A stretch of DNA of 64,000 bases from Lachnospiraceae bacterium (GCA_015258065.1 JABZIZ010000004.1:62001-126000); one strand, 5' to 3'; positions 50,745-60,746 are shown, numbered from the stretch's first letter. Notes: generated by a model not told the origin, from the letters alone. Made by a program: numbers and translations.

Positions 50745-51316
50745 AAATCTACCTGACCAGACACGGGCAAACCGATTGGAACAAGCAACATCTCATGCAG
50801 GGCAGGAGTGATCTGCCGTTAAATGAAACAGGCAGGCTGCAGGCGGGAGAGATCAGGAGAAAGCTGGAGGGCATTTCGTTTGACGCAGTCTATGCCTCCT
50901 GCCTTAAACGTGCGGTCACCACGGCTTCCCTGATTAGCGGGTACCCGGAGGAAGAGGTGAGAAGGGACGCACGGATCAACGAAGTGGACTTCGGTGCCTG
51001 TGAGGGAAAACGCTACGGACAAATGGGGCTTTTTGCAACGCTGTACTGGATGTTTCCGGAACTCTTTCCGGCGCCTTCCGGGATGGAGGATGTGGCTTCC
51101 ATGAGAAAAAGAAGCGCCTCCTTCTTGCAGGATCTCATGAAAGGGAAAGAAGAAAGCGTCCTTGTGGTTTGTCACGGCGGCATTATTCGCCCTCTCCGCG
51201 GCTATCTGGAAGGGAAGAAGTCGGGGCTGGTGTGGAGACCCCGCCCCAAAAACTGCGAAGTCTTTGTCTATGAAACGGAGAAAGATGCAGCCAGACTGGT
51301 GGCGGATCTGCGCTAG
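50741..51316 (+). CDS. Histidine phosphatase family protein
   Basis: A 191-residue phosphatase. It begins MKIYLTRHGQTDWNKQHLMQ, with the catalytic RHG, and later has the second arginine in VYASCLKRAVTTASLI and the acid/base region VVCHGGIIRPLRGYL with its second His. These enzymes remove phosphate from small molecules such as sugar phosphates. Translationally coupled (ATGA) to the GT2 before it, it may act on a sugar intermediate of the polysaccharide pathway, although co-expression with glycan genes is the only evidence. Confidence 0.88.
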   Translation: MKIYLTRHGQTDWNKQHLMQGRSDLPLNETGRLQAGEIRRKLEGISFDAVYASCLKRAVTTASLISGYPEEEVRRDARINEVDFGACEGKRYGQMGLFATLYWMFPELFPAPSGMEDVASMRKRSASFLQDLMKGKEESVLVVCHGGIIRPLRGYLEGKKSGLVWRPRPKNCEVFVYETEKDAARLVADLR

Positions 51317-51440
51317 AGGAAGCGAGATCACACAGAAGACGTCTCCTGTGCCGGATCCGCGCCAGAGGAAACCGGTGCGCATGGCAGACATTCTCCTGTG
51401 CCGAACCGGTCTTTGCAATCTGCCCTTTAGGGAACCTGAT

Positions 51441-52502
51441 TTATCCTGTGATGCGGCGAAGGGTATTTACAGCCAGCTCGATTTCCAGCTGCAAATCATT
51501 TCGAAAGTTTGTCTTGTATTCCTTCACCCGGGGAGCGGTGGGAGACAGGGCTTTTTTTACGCCTAGAAGCAGACCTTTCAGATAAGGAAGGACGAGTCCT
51601 CTTTTTGCAAAGAAGATCCCTTTGATCAGGATTCCAAGGAGAAAGAAGGGAAGGTTTAAGGCAATCATCCAGGCCGGAAAATTCTTCCAGATCAAATAGA
51701 AATTGTTGGCGGCGCTGAGCGTTTCCTTGAACGCATTGTAACGGCTGCCGCTGGTGGCGCTTCCCTTGTGGAAGAGCACGGCGCGGGGTTCGTAGACATT
51801 CCGGTAGCCGTATCTTCTGGCACGAAGTCCCAGATCCACGTCTTCCAGATAACAGTAATGCGCCGGATCAAAGAGACCGGTTTCTTCTAAAAGATCTCTG
51901 CGGTAGAGAGCCGCTCCCGCACAGGAAGTGGTGATGAAAGCCCGCTTCTGATAGCTTTTAAAGGGTTTGTCTCTGGCGGGCGAAAAGGCCCAGCCTAGGA
52001 TGCAGTAGAGGTCGCCACCGTCATCCATTTTGTCCGGATGGTCCATCTGCAACATGGCTGCCTGCACGCTGAAGGTGGGATGCTTTTTTTTCTCGCCGGA
52101 GCGGATCGCGGCAAGCAGGTTTTCCGCAAGATCCCTCTCCGCCCTCGTATCGTTATTGATTAAGAGGATGTAAGGCGAAGAAGAAGCTAAGATCCCTGCA
52201 TTGACGGCGCTTGCAAAACCGCTGTTACGAGGCAGCTTTTTTTGACGGATCGAAGAGGGACAGGCGGGGTGTGCCCGGGTAAAATCCGCGATAAAGCCAT
52301 CGACGATTTTCCCCGAACCGTCCCGGGAGCCGTCGTCCACCACCAGGATTTCCAGGGGAAGGGTCTGTTTTAAAAGAGATTCCAGACAGGGCAGGATATA
52401 GTCTTTGCCGTTGTAATTCGGCACGATGCAGGTGATGGCAGAACCGGCATCACGGGTTTGCTTCTTCGATTCCTTATGGTCTCCAGTTCCAATACTGTTC
52501 AT
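51441..52502 (-). CDS. GT2 glycosyltransferase (rhamnosyltransferase-like)
   Basis: A 353-residue enzyme on the minus strand. The core reads ITCIVPNYNGKDYILPCLES, VVDDGSRDGSG, LLINNDTRAERDLAENLL (metal site) and GAALYRRDLLEETGLFD, then YCYLEDVDLGLRARRYGYR, a pattern common to rhamnosyltransferases of the WbbL type. A C-terminal hydrophobic segment (MIALNLPFFLLGILIKGIFF) may anchor it to the membrane. A candidate promoter lies upstream on the same strand. Confidence 0.85.
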   Translation of the reverse strand: MNSIGTGDHKESKKQTRDAGSAITCIVPNYNGKDYILPCLESLLKQTLPLEILVVDDGSRDGSGKIVDGFIADFTRAHPACPSSIRQKKLPRNSGFASAVNAGILASSSPYILLINNDTRAERDLAENLLAAIRSGEKKKHPTFSVQAAMLQMDHPDKMDDGGDLYCILGWAFSPARDKPFKSYQKRAFITTSCAGAALYRRDLLEETGLFDPAHYCYLEDVDLGLRARRYGYRNVYEPRAVLFHKGSATSGSRYNAFKETLSAANNFYLIWKNFPAWMIALNLPFFLLGILIKGIFFAKRGLVLPYLKGLLLGVKKALSPTAPRVKEYKTNFRNDLQLEIELAVNTLRRITG

Positions 52503-52551
52503 CGTTATTTCCCTATCTGAATATAGTCTTCCACAGGCTGCTATGTTAGAA

Positions 52552-52581
52552 TCATAGGCGCCCTATCGATCGGTTACCAAT
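52552..52581 (-). promoter_or_regulatory. Candidate promoter of the minus-strand GT2
   Basis: On the minus strand TTGGTA and TATGAT are separated by 18 bases, about 50 bases before the ATG at 52502. Confidence 0.45.
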
Positions 52582-52604
52582 CTGAGAAACAGTATATCAT
52601 ACCC

Positions 52605-55121
52605 ATGAAAAAGAAAATTTATCTTTACAACCTTCTGGCAATTTTCACAGCGGCAGCAGCCTTTGTCATTTTCTGTATGGCGATCCACCTGTCTCCCTTT
52701 GGAGACAAGACGTTTCTGTATGATGATATGAAGAGACAGTATGTGGACTTCTACGCCTTTTACAGAAGCATCTTAGGGGGGAAAAACGACCTCGTTTATT
52801 CTTTCCAGAAGGGGATCGGAGAACCGGTCACCGGTCTTTTTTTCTATTATCTGACCAGTCCCCTCCTTTTCCTGCTTCCGCTGGTTGGCAATACGGAGCT
52901 GCCGGTGGCGGTCACGGCGCTCATCGGGATCAAGATCTGCCTTGTAGCCGGTTCCGCCAATCATTTTTTGCAAAAAAGAATTTCCGGAAGCATTCTGACC
53001 GTGCCTTTTGCGGTCTCTTTCGCTTTTTCTTCCTGGATTGCGCAGAACATGACCAATGTCATGTGGCTGGATGTCGTGATCATGCTGCCGCTTCTTTCGC
53101 TTGCCGCACTCGAATATGAGGAGAGCGGAAGGGGGGCGCTTCGTTGCATTTTGTTAACCGCCCTGACCTTTTATCTGAATTATTATCAGGCTTGGATTGT
53201 CCTGCTTTTTGTTCTGATCTGGTTTGTGCTGCACTGGGCGATGGATTCGGAGAGGCAGTGGAAGGTTTTGCTGCGCTTCTTTCTCTGTGCGATGACCGGC
53301 ATTCTGCTAACGGCTGTCCTTTTCCTTCCTTCGATTCTCCTGCTGTTGCGAAGTGAGAAAAGCGGGGTGCCGATTACGGAAGCCATTTTGCAGGAAGGCT
53401 TCTTTCACAATCCCTTTGCAATGCTTCCCGCCCTGTTTTCCTGTTCCTTTGACTACACGCAGATCATGCACGGGACGCCGAGAATCGGCGTGGGCGTTCT
53501 TGTCCTTTTCCTGTCCCTCCTTGTGCTGTTTGGAAAAACAACTTCGCCAAAGGAGAAGAAGGAGAGAAGAGAGAGCGGGATTCTGCTGCTTCTGCTTTTT
53601 CTTTCCTATGTCTTTACGCCGTTTACGATGCTGTTTCAATGGATGCAGATTCCTTCCGGTTATCAGTACCGTCATGCCTATCTGTTTTCTTTTGTGCTGT
53701 GTACCCTGGCCTGTCGCTTTTTTGAGAATAAAAAGACCGCGTCTTTTCTGAAGATTGCGTGCACCTGGCTCTTTCTCCTGCTTTTGATCGCCTTCTGTGC
53801 CCTGCTGAAAAGATCCTGGTTCGGCACGAGCGATGCGGTTTTGAATGTGATTCTGGTCACGATTCTGACGATTGCCCTGCAGTTGTTTGTCCGCCACAAA
53901 GGTGGACGGAAGGTCCTGCCGCTTTTCCTTCTTCTCGTGCTGTTTACGGTACAGGCGGGAGAAGAGGCGATCAACATGGGGCAGATCTATCATTTCATGT
54001 CTGCCGCAAAGACGAAGCAGAAGGCGTTTTTGTCCAAGGTGGAGATGCAGGAGCAGGCAGCGGACGCCCTGCGAAAAGAGGACGATTCTTTTTACCGGGC
54101 GGAAAGCTTAACGCCCAGGGAGCAGAACGACTCTTTGATGTACGGATACCGGGGAGTCACCACCTACAGTTCGGGGGAGATGGTGGCAAATTCCGCCTAT
54201 CTGCGGAAACTTGGCTACCAGGACAATGAACTGTACACCGCCTTCTCTCCTGATAATACGCAGAGTGCGCAGGCCATTCTGGGGATCCGCTATTTATTCC
54301 GAAAAGATACCTACACAAAGACGGAAGCGTCCCTTCCGATGGGAATGGCGCTGTCCTATCTGCCGAAGGATGTCACCTTCCAAAAAGAAGCGAAGGAGAA
54401 TCCCTTCCTCTTTCAGCAGGAGATTTTGGACAGTCTTTTGGAGGAAGAGCGGCCTTATTCGACAGAGAACCTCTTTACGGAGGCGGAGCAGGGGGAGGTG
54501 ACAAAACGCAGAGAAAACGGGAATCTCCATCTGTCCTGCCGGGTCAAGGCGGGGCGTACGGGGAAGCTCTATCTCTATATGACCGGTCTTGAAGGCCTGA
54601 CACAGAATATGGAACTGTTTTTAAACGGAGAGCCTTTGGGTGGATATGGCAACTCTTATCGGAAGTGCGTCATGCCGCTCGGGAACTTTGCAGAAGGAGA
54701 GACCCTGCTGTTTGAGCAGGTTATTTATAAGAACGGAAAGGCAAAGGAAGTCCCCGGCACCTGGCATTTCGTGACGGAAAACGAGAAGGTGTTGCAGGAG
54801 CTGTGCGGGATGATTTCTAAGCGGTGTGCGGCGGAAGTGAAACCGCTCACCTCCTCTTTGCTTAGGGTGATCCCACAGAGGAAGGACGCAGTTTCCGTTT
54901 TACTCCTGATTCCATTCGACAAATGCTGGAAGGCGGAAACGGATCGAAAAGAGCAGATTCCACTGCGGAAGATCGATGATAATTTAATGTTGGCAGATCT
55001 GCGAGGAATGGCAGAAGGAAGTGCTTTCACCTTGACCTATCAGGTCGAGGGACTCTCCGGAGGGCTTCTTCTGACGCTCTTTGGCATCGTGCTCGCGGTT
55101 GCGCTTGCAAGGGAAAAGTGA
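52605..55121 (+). CDS. YfhO-family membrane protein
   Basis: An 838-residue protein with about 13 hydrophobic helices in the first 500 residues, beginning YLYNLLAIFTAAAAFVIFCM. An early loop has DDMKRQYVDFYAFYRS, with acidic residues in the first outer loop as in GT-C enzymes, and FQKGIGEPVTGLFFYY. The C-terminal 330 residues are a soluble, beta-rich region (NSLMYGYRGVTTYSSGEM, LYLYMTGLEGLTQNMEL), then a last helix (GLLLTLFGIVLAVALAREK). YfhO proteins act in lipoteichoic-acid or polysaccharide glycosylation. It pairs in principle with the DPM-type GT2 at 24331, though it is not adjacent. Confidence 0.88.
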   Translation: MKKKIYLYNLLAIFTAAAAFVIFCMAIHLSPFGDKTFLYDDMKRQYVDFYAFYRSILGGKNDLVYSFQKGIGEPVTGLFFYYLTSPLLFLLPLVGNTELPVAVTALIGIKICLVAGSANHFLQKRISGSILTVPFAVSFAFSSWIAQNMTNVMWLDVVIMLPLLSLAALEYEESGRGALRCILLTALTFYLNYYQAWIVLLFVLIWFVLHWAMDSERQWKVLLRFFLCAMTGILLTAVLFLPSILLLLRSEKSGVPITEAILQEGFFHNPFAMLPALFSCSFDYTQIMHGTPRIGVGVLVLFLSLLVLFGKTTSPKEKKERRESGILLLLLFLSYVFTPFTMLFQWMQIPSGYQYRHAYLFSFVLCTLACRFFENKKTASFLKIACTWLFLLLLIAFCALLKRSWFGTSDAVLNVILVTILTIALQLFVRHKGGRKVLPLFLLLVLFTVQAGEEAINMGQIYHFMSAAKTKQKAFLSKVEMQEQAADALRKEDDSFYRAESLTPREQNDSLMYGYRGVTTYSSGEMVANSAYLRKLGYQDNELYTAFSPDNTQSAQAILGIRYLFRKDTYTKTEASLPMGMALSYLPKDVTFQKEAKENPFLFQQEILDSLLEEERPYSTENLFTEAEQGEVTKRRENGNLHLSCRVKAGRTGKLYLYMTGLEGLTQNMELFLNGEPLGGYGNSYRKCVMPLGNFAEGETLLFEQVIYKNGKAKEVPGTWHFVTENEKVLQELCGMISKRCAAEVKPLTSSLLRVIPQRKDAVSVLLLIPFDKCWKAETDRKEQIPLRKIDDNLMLADLRGMAEGSAFTLTYQVEGLSGGLLLTLFGIVLAVALAREK

Positions 55122-55192
55122 TAGAATGACTAGATATTTTGGCGCGAAAACAGACACTTTTTCTATCAATACAAAAGCAAAGGCGAAGAGCG

Positions 55193-57805
55193 ATGAGCAT
55201 CATTGATAAAATCATAGGAACCCACTCGGAGAGAGAATTAAGGAGAATTAACCCTCAGGTCGATGCCGTCATGGCACTGCAGGAGGAAATGAGGCAAAAA
55301 ACGGACGCCGAGCTGAGAGAGCGAACCGATCATTTTAAGAGGCAGCTGGCGGAAGGAAGTTCCCTGGACGATATTCTGGTGGACGCTTATGCGACGGTCA
55401 GAGAGGCGGCCAGAAGGGTGCTCCACATGGAGCACTTCCGTGTGCAGGTAATCGGCGGTATTATCCTGCATCAGGGGCGAATCGCAGAAATGAAAACCGG
55501 TGAAGGAAAGACGCTGGTATCGACTCTGCCCGCCTATCTGAATGCGCTCGAAGGCAAGGGCGTGCATATTGTGACGGTGAATGACTATCTGGCCAGCCGT
55601 GACGCGGACTGGATGGGGAAGGTGCATGAATTTTTGGGCCTTTCTGTCGGCTGCATTTTAAACAGCATGAATTCTGATGAAAGACGCGCCGCCTATGCCT
55701 GCGACATCACCTATGTAACGAACAACGAGCTGGGGTTTGACTATCTGCGCGACAACATGGCCATCTACAAGAACCAGCTGGTACAGCGCGGTCTGCATTA
55801 TGCCATCATCGATGAGATCGACTCCATCCTGATTGATGAGGCGAGAACGCCTCTGATCATTTCCGGACAAAGCGACAAATCCACCAAGCTGTATGAAGCC
55901 TGTGACCTTCTTGCAAAGCGCATGGAAAGGGGAGAGGGCAACGGCGAATTTTCCAAGATGGATGCGCTCATGGGCGTGGAACAGGAGGAGAGTGGCGATT
56001 TCATTGTCAATGAGAAGGATAAGTTAATCAATCTGACTGCCCAGGGCGTGGAGAAGGTGGAGAGTTATTTCCATCTGAAGAATCTGGCGGATCCGGAGAA
56101 TTTGGAGATTCAGCATAATATTATTCTGGCACTTCGCGCCAACAACCTCATGCACAGAGATCATGACTATATTGTCAGGGACGACGAGGTGCTGATTGTG
56201 GATGAGTTCACCGGCCGTGTCATGCCGGGGCGCCGTTATTCCGACGGTCTGCATCAGGCCATCGAAGCCAAGGAACATGTGAAGGTCAAGAGAGAGAGCA
56301 AGACGTTAGCGACCATTACCTTCCAGAACTTTTTTAACAAATTTGAGAAAAAGTGCGGCATGACCGGTACGGCGCTCACGGAAGAACAGGAGTTCCGTGA
56401 TATTTATGGCATGGATGTCATTGAGATCCCGACCAATGTGCCTGTGATTCGTAAGGACGAACAGGATGCGGTATACAAGACCAGGAAGGAGAAGTTCAAG
56501 GCGGTTGTGCAGGCGGTGAAGGAAGCGCACGAGAAAGGACAGCCGGTGCTGGTCGGTACCATTACGATCGAGACTTCGGAACTGCTTTCTTCCTTGTTAA
56601 AAAAAGAAGGAATCGAGCACAACGTCCTGAATGCCAAATTCCACGAACTGGAAGCGGAGATCATTGAGCAGGCGGGTCAGCATGGAGCGGTCACCATTGC
56701 CACCAATATGGCGGGTCGTGGTACCGATATCAAGTTGGACGACGAGGCAAGAGCTGCCGGCGGACTGCGGATTATCGGCACGGAGCGTCATGAATCCAGA
56801 CGAATCGACAACCAGTTGCGCGGTCGTTCCGGCCGTCAGGGAGATCCGGGTGTTTCCAAGTTTTATATTTCTCTGGAAGACGACCTCATGCGGCTGTTCG
56901 GAAGTGAGCGTCTGATCGGTATGTTCAATGCGCTCGGAATCCCGGAAGGACAGGAAATTGAGCATCGGATGCTCACCAGATCCATTGAGCAGGCACAGAA
57001 GAAGATCGAGGAAAACAACTTCGGGATTCGTAAGAACCTGCTGGAGTATGACCGTGTGAATAATGAGCAGCGTGAGATCATCTATGCGGAGCGCAGGCGT
57101 GTTCTGGATGGAGAGAGCATGCGCGATTCGGTTTACAAGATGATCACGGATTTCATCGAGGAAAAGGTGGACACCGTGGCGGGAGAGTCTTCCGATGCGG
57201 ATGACTGGGATTTAAGTGAACTGAATGAATTGATCCTGCCGACCATTCCGCTTCGTCCGATTACCAGAGGACGGATGAGCGAGCGTACCAGAGAGGGATT
57301 GAAGCAGCAGTTGAAGGCGGAGGCCGTCAAGCTGTATGAAGACAAGGAAGCGGAATTCCCGACGCCGGAAACCATACGGGAAATCGAGCGTGTGATTCTG
57401 TTGAAGGTGATCGACCGCAAGTGGATGGATCACATTGACGATATGGATCAGCTGCGGCAGGGCATCGGTCTGCAGGCTTACGGACAGAGAGATCCACTCG
57501 TGGAATACCGTGCCGCCGGATATGATATGTTTGATGAAATGACCAAGAGCATCAAGGAAGATACGATTCGGCTGCTCTTCCATGTGCACCTGGAGGAACG
57601 GGTGGAAAGGGAACAGGTGGCGCAGGTCACCGGCACCAACCGCGATGAGAGCGCTAAGAAAAAGCCCACGGTAAAGAAAGAGGCAGGGAAGATCAGACCC
57701 AACGATCCATGCCCCTGCGGCAGCGGGAAGAAATACAAGGCCTGCCATGGAAGGCCGGGGATGTCTCTCTCACAGAGCGATTTGGAAAACGGCGAAGGAA
57801 AATAA
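55193..57805 (+). CDS. secA: Preprotein translocase ATPase SecA
   Basis: SecA drives secretion of unfolded proteins through SecYEG. The 870-residue protein has Walker A AEMKTGEGKTLVSTLPAYL (about 98-116), the DEIDSILIDEARTPLIISG segment, IATNMAGRGTDIKL and RSGRQGDPGVSKFYISLEDDL, and ends in a zinc-binding SEC-C motif, CPCGSGKKYKACHG. The length is typical. The start ATG 55193 is preferred over an upstream TTG because it matches the family N-terminus. The gene lies between a membrane protein and prfB, a common order in clostridia. Confidence 0.97.
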   Translation: MSIIDKIIGTHSERELRRINPQVDAVMALQEEMRQKTDAELRERTDHFKRQLAEGSSLDDILVDAYATVREAARRVLHMEHFRVQVIGGIILHQGRIAEMKTGEGKTLVSTLPAYLNALEGKGVHIVTVNDYLASRDADWMGKVHEFLGLSVGCILNSMNSDERRAAYACDITYVTNNELGFDYLRDNMAIYKNQLVQRGLHYAIIDEIDSILIDEARTPLIISGQSDKSTKLYEACDLLAKRMERGEGNGEFSKMDALMGVEQEESGDFIVNEKDKLINLTAQGVEKVESYFHLKNLADPENLEIQHNIILALRANNLMHRDHDYIVRDDEVLIVDEFTGRVMPGRRYSDGLHQAIEAKEHVKVKRESKTLATITFQNFFNKFEKKCGMTGTALTEEQEFRDIYGMDVIEIPTNVPVIRKDEQDAVYKTRKEKFKAVVQAVKEAHEKGQPVLVGTITIETSELLSSLLKKEGIEHNVLNAKFHELEAEIIEQAGQHGAVTIATNMAGRGTDIKLDDEARAAGGLRIIGTERHESRRIDNQLRGRSGRQGDPGVSKFYISLEDDLMRLFGSERLIGMFNALGIPEGQEIEHRMLTRSIEQAQKKIEENNFGIRKNLLEYDRVNNEQREIIYAERRRVLDGESMRDSVYKMITDFIEEKVDTVAGESSDADDWDLSELNELILPTIPLRPITRGRMSERTREGLKQQLKAEAVKLYEDKEAEFPTPETIREIERVILLKVIDRKWMDHIDDMDQLRQGIGLQAYGQRDPLVEYRAAGYDMFDEMTKSIKEDTIRLLFHVHLEERVEREQVAQVTGTNRDESAKKKPTVKKEAGKIRPNDPCPCGSGKKYKACHGRPGMSLSQSDLENGEGK

Positions 57806-57921
57806 ACGGATCGAGGTCATGCGTCCGGAGGGATCCTTTGCTCAGAGGAACATCCCGACAAAGGAAGATTTCCGTATGGAAACAGGATAATGAAGGTAAG
57901 AAAAGGAATGAGGAGAGGCAG

Positions 57922-59064
57922 ATGTTAGCACTGGATCAGATGAAGGCGGAACTTGTGGCGCAGCAGGATACGCTGACGGAAGTCACCGCCTCCATGGATA
58001 TTGAGAACAGGAAGAAAAAAATCGAAGAGCTCTCCCGTGAAATGGAGGAGCCGGACTTCTGGGAGAATGCAGAGAAGGCGAATCAAAAGACCATTGAAAT
58101 GAAGGGCTTGCAGGATGTCGTGTCCAAGGTGGAGCAGCTCAATGCCTCCTACCGCGACATTCTGGAGCTGATTGACATGGGAAATGAAGAAGGGACAGAA
58201 GACCCGGAGCTGGCGGCGGAGATCAGAACCGATCTGGATACCTTTACGAATACCCTGGAAGACGTCAGGATCAGCAATCTCCTGAACGGGGAATATGACC
58301 GCTGCAATGCCATTTTGAAACTGTCGGCGGGCGCCGGAGGAACGGAGAGTTGTGATTTTGCCCAGATGCTCTACCGCATGTATACGAGGTGGGCGGAGCG
58401 AAGACATTTTTCTCTCGAAGTATTGGACGAACTGGAGGGAGAAGAGGCAGGGATCAAATCCGTCACCTTTCAGGTCAACGGGATCAATGCTTACGGTTAT
58501 CTGAAATCGGAAAAGGGGGTGCACCGTCTGGTGCGTATCAGCCCGTTTAATGCGCAGGGAAAAAGACAAACCTCCTTTGTGTCGTTAGATGTCATGCCGG
58601 ATATTGAAGAAGACCTGGACGTGCAGGTGAATCCGGACGAGATTCGAGTGGACACCTATCGCTCCAGCGGTGCAGGCGGACAGCACATCAACAAAACTTC
58701 TTCCGCCATTCGCATTACGCATATTCCGACCGGAATCGTCGTCACCTGCCAGAATGAACGAAGCCAGTTCCAGAATAAAGACAAGGCGATGCAGATGTTA
58801 AAAGCCAAGCTCTTCATGCTCAAGCAGGAGGAAAATGCGGCGAAGCTGGCGGGAATTCGCGGTGAAGTCAAGGACATTGCCTGGGGTAGCCAGATCCGTT
58901 CTTATGTGTTGCAGCCCTACACCATGGTGGCAGATTATAGAAGCGGAGAGAAATCGTCCAATGCGCAGGGCGTTCTGGACGGTGATCTGGATCCCTTTAT
59001 CAACGCCTATCTGAAGTGGCTAGCTACCGGCGGGAAACCGCGCGGCGGTGCAGAGGAGGAATAA
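57922..59064 (+). CDS. prfB: Peptide chain release factor 2
   Basis: RF2 recognises UAA and UGA stop codons and releases the peptide. The 380-residue protein has the codon-recognition SPF (RISPFNAQGKRQTSF, about 206) and the catalytic GGQ (SSGAGGQHINKTSSAIRI, about 252). The start ATG 57922 has GAGGAGAGG about four bases upstream. The reading frame is continuous. The usual programmed +1 frameshift site (CTTTGA) at the ASMDIENRKKK region is absent, so this copy is expressed without autoregulation. It follows secA by 116 bases. Confidence 0.96.
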   Translation: MLALDQMKAELVAQQDTLTEVTASMDIENRKKKIEELSREMEEPDFWENAEKANQKTIEMKGLQDVVSKVEQLNASYRDILELIDMGNEEGTEDPELAAEIRTDLDTFTNTLEDVRISNLLNGEYDRCNAILKLSAGAGGTESCDFAQMLYRMYTRWAERRHFSLEVLDELEGEEAGIKSVTFQVNGINAYGYLKSEKGVHRLVRISPFNAQGKRQTSFVSLDVMPDIEEDLDVQVNPDEIRVDTYRSSGAGGQHINKTSSAIRITHIPTGIVVTCQNERSQFQNKDKAMQMLKAKLFMLKQEENAAKLAGIRGEVKDIAWGSQIRSYVLQPYTMVADYRSGEKSSNAQGVLDGDLDPFINAYLKWLATGGKPRGGAEEE

Positions 59065-59092
59065 GGCAAGACCCCGTGGAAGGAGGGAATCC

Positions 59093-60112
59093 ATGATCAA
59101 AATCAGTCTGTGTATGATTGTGAAGAACGAGCAAAAAAACATGGCGGAGATTCTGAACAACCTGAAGCCGATTGCGGACGAGATGATCGTGGTGGATACC
59201 GGCTCTGCGGACGATACGGCGGAGATTGCAAGAAGTCTCGGCGCACAGGTTTTTACTTTCTCCTGGACGGGCAGCTTTGCCGATGCAAGGAATTTCGCCT
59301 TTTCTAAAGCAAGCGGAGATTATATCTATTCTGCGGACGCAGATGAACGGCTGGATGAAGAGAACTTACAGCGTTTTCTGTGTTTAAAAGAGTGCATGGA
59401 TCCACAGATCGACATCGTGCAGATGTATTATCGCAATCAGCTGCAGGGCAATACCGTCTACAATTTCGATCGGGAATTAAGGCCGAAGCTGTTTAAAAGA
59501 TTGCGCACCTTTACCTGGCTGGAGCCGGTGCACGAGCAGGTGAGGTTGGATCCGTTGGTCTTTGACAGTGACATTGAAATCGATCACTTTCCGGAGGGAG
59601 ATCACGCATCCAGGGATCTGGCGGCCTTTCTGAGAGCTTCGAGAGAGCAGGCTCTTTCTCCCAGGCTTTTTTCCCTCTATGCCAGAGAATTGATGATTGC
59701 GGGAAGGGAGAGTGACTTTCGGGAAGCTCTTCCTTTTTTTGAAAAAGAGGCGAATGCGGAAGGCAGGAGCGTGGATGAGGTGAAGCAGGCCTGCGTGATC
59801 GTTTGCCATGCCGCAAGGCTGCTTCGCAAGGAGAGAACCTTCTTTCAATATGCGCTCAAAAATGTCGCTGCCGGCGGCTGCAGCGAAATGTGCTGTGAGT
59901 TGGGAGAGTTCTATCTGGAAGAGGGGCAGCCGAAGGAGGCGGCACTCTGGTTCTACAACGCAGCCTATGAAACGGAACCCCTCCTGGATGTCCATAGGGG
60001 CGGCGATCTCCCTTTAAGGAGACTTTCCGATTGTTATGCCCTCATGGGAGAGGAAGAACAGGCTCATGCCTATGCGGAAGCCGCAGGTGCCTGGAAAGTG
60101 CCACAGCAGTAA
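59093..60112 (+). CDS. GT2 glycosyltransferase with helical-repeat tail
   Basis: A 339-residue protein. The N-terminal 220 residues form a GT2 domain: KISLCMIVKNEQKNMAEIL, VDTGSADDTAEIARSLG, SADADERLDEENLQRFL (D-x-D) and WLEPVHEQVRLD. The C-terminal part consists of helical tetratricopeptide-like repeats (LGEFYLEEGQPKEAALWFYN, LSDCYALMGEEEQAHAYA). Proteins of this shape glycosylate peptides such as sublancin (SunS) or other cell components; the target is unknown. The start ATG has AAGGAGGG seven bases upstream. Confidence 0.85.
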   Translation: MIKISLCMIVKNEQKNMAEILNNLKPIADEMIVVDTGSADDTAEIARSLGAQVFTFSWTGSFADARNFAFSKASGDYIYSADADERLDEENLQRFLCLKECMDPQIDIVQMYYRNQLQGNTVYNFDRELRPKLFKRLRTFTWLEPVHEQVRLDPLVFDSDIEIDHFPEGDHASRDLAAFLRASREQALSPRLFSLYARELMIAGRESDFREALPFFEKEANAEGRSVDEVKQACVIVCHAARLLRKERTFFQYALKNVAAGGCSEMCCELGEFYLEEGQPKEAALWFYNAAYETEPLLDVHRGGDLPLRRLSDCYALMGEEEQAHAYAEAAGAWKVPQQ

Positions 60113-60132
60113 AGAAAATGGAGAATTTTTAG

Positions 60133-60618
60133 ATGAAGAAAATCATTCTGGTCTTTTTGATTTCGATGGTTCCGGTGGTGGAACTGCGAGGCGCCCTGCC
60201 GTATGCGCTGGGTCCCTGGATGGGGCAGCCGCTTCCACTGTTACAGGCTTACCTGATTTGTATCATTGGAAATATGCTTCCGGTGCCTCTGATTTATCTT
60301 TTTGCAAGAAAGTTATTGGAGTGGGGAAAAAATAAGCCCCTCATCGGCAAACCCTTCACCTGGTGCCTGGAAAAAGGCAAAAAGGGCGGGGAGGCGCTGC
60401 AGAAGAAGGCGGGACAGGGCTTGTTCCTTGCACTGATGCTCTTTGTAGGCATTCCCCTGCCCGGAACCGGCGCCTGGACGGGCACACTTGCCGCCAGCAT
60501 TCTGGATATGGAATTTAAGGAAAGCGTGCTTGCGGTTATGTTTGGCGTTCTGCTTGCAGGAATCATCATGCTCCTGCTTTCAACGGCCGGATACGGAATC
60601 GTCAGGATGGCTGCCTGA
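60133..60618 (+). CDS. Putative small multidrug export protein (COG2426 type)
   Basis: A 161-residue membrane protein with four to five helices. It begins MKKIILVFLISMVPVVELRG, the conserved MxPxxELRGA of this family, and later has LFVGIPLPGTGAWTGTLAAS, the other hallmark. The family is annotated as a small multidrug export protein, but experimental support is thin. It starts 20 bases after the GT2 gene. A set of imperfect 48-bp repeats begins at its end. Confidence 0.85.
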   Translation: MKKIILVFLISMVPVVELRGALPYALGPWMGQPLPLLQAYLICIIGNMLPVPLIYLFARKLLEWGKNKPLIGKPFTWCLEKGKKGGEALQKKAGQGLFLALMLFVGIPLPGTGAWTGTLAASILDMEFKESVLAVMFGVLLAGIIMLLLSTAGYGIVRMAA

Positions 60619-60746
60619 GGGGGAATCGGATTTCAGGATGCGCAATGACGGGGATGGCTGCCTGAGGCCGAATTAGAAGTTTAAGATGCGGAAGGGCAGG
60701 GAAGACTGCCTGATGGGGAATCCGCAGTACAGGATATGGGAATGGA
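60605..60746 (+). repeat. Three imperfect 47-48-bp tandem repeats
   Basis: Copies begin at 60605, 60652 and 60700, each with (G/A)CTGCCTGA, then a GAAT and an (A/G)GAT(G/A) stretch. They span the stop of the export gene, the gap, and the start of hslO. Confidence 0.65.

Noticed and set aside
51317..51440. Terminator between the convergent phosphatase and GT2 genes
   Set aside because: No stable hairpin with a T run is visible, only short repeats of CTCCTGTGCCG.
57709..57921. N-terminal extension of prfB
   Set aside because: The frame is open but its product is unlike RF2, and ATG 57922 has a good ribosome binding site and the family N-terminus.
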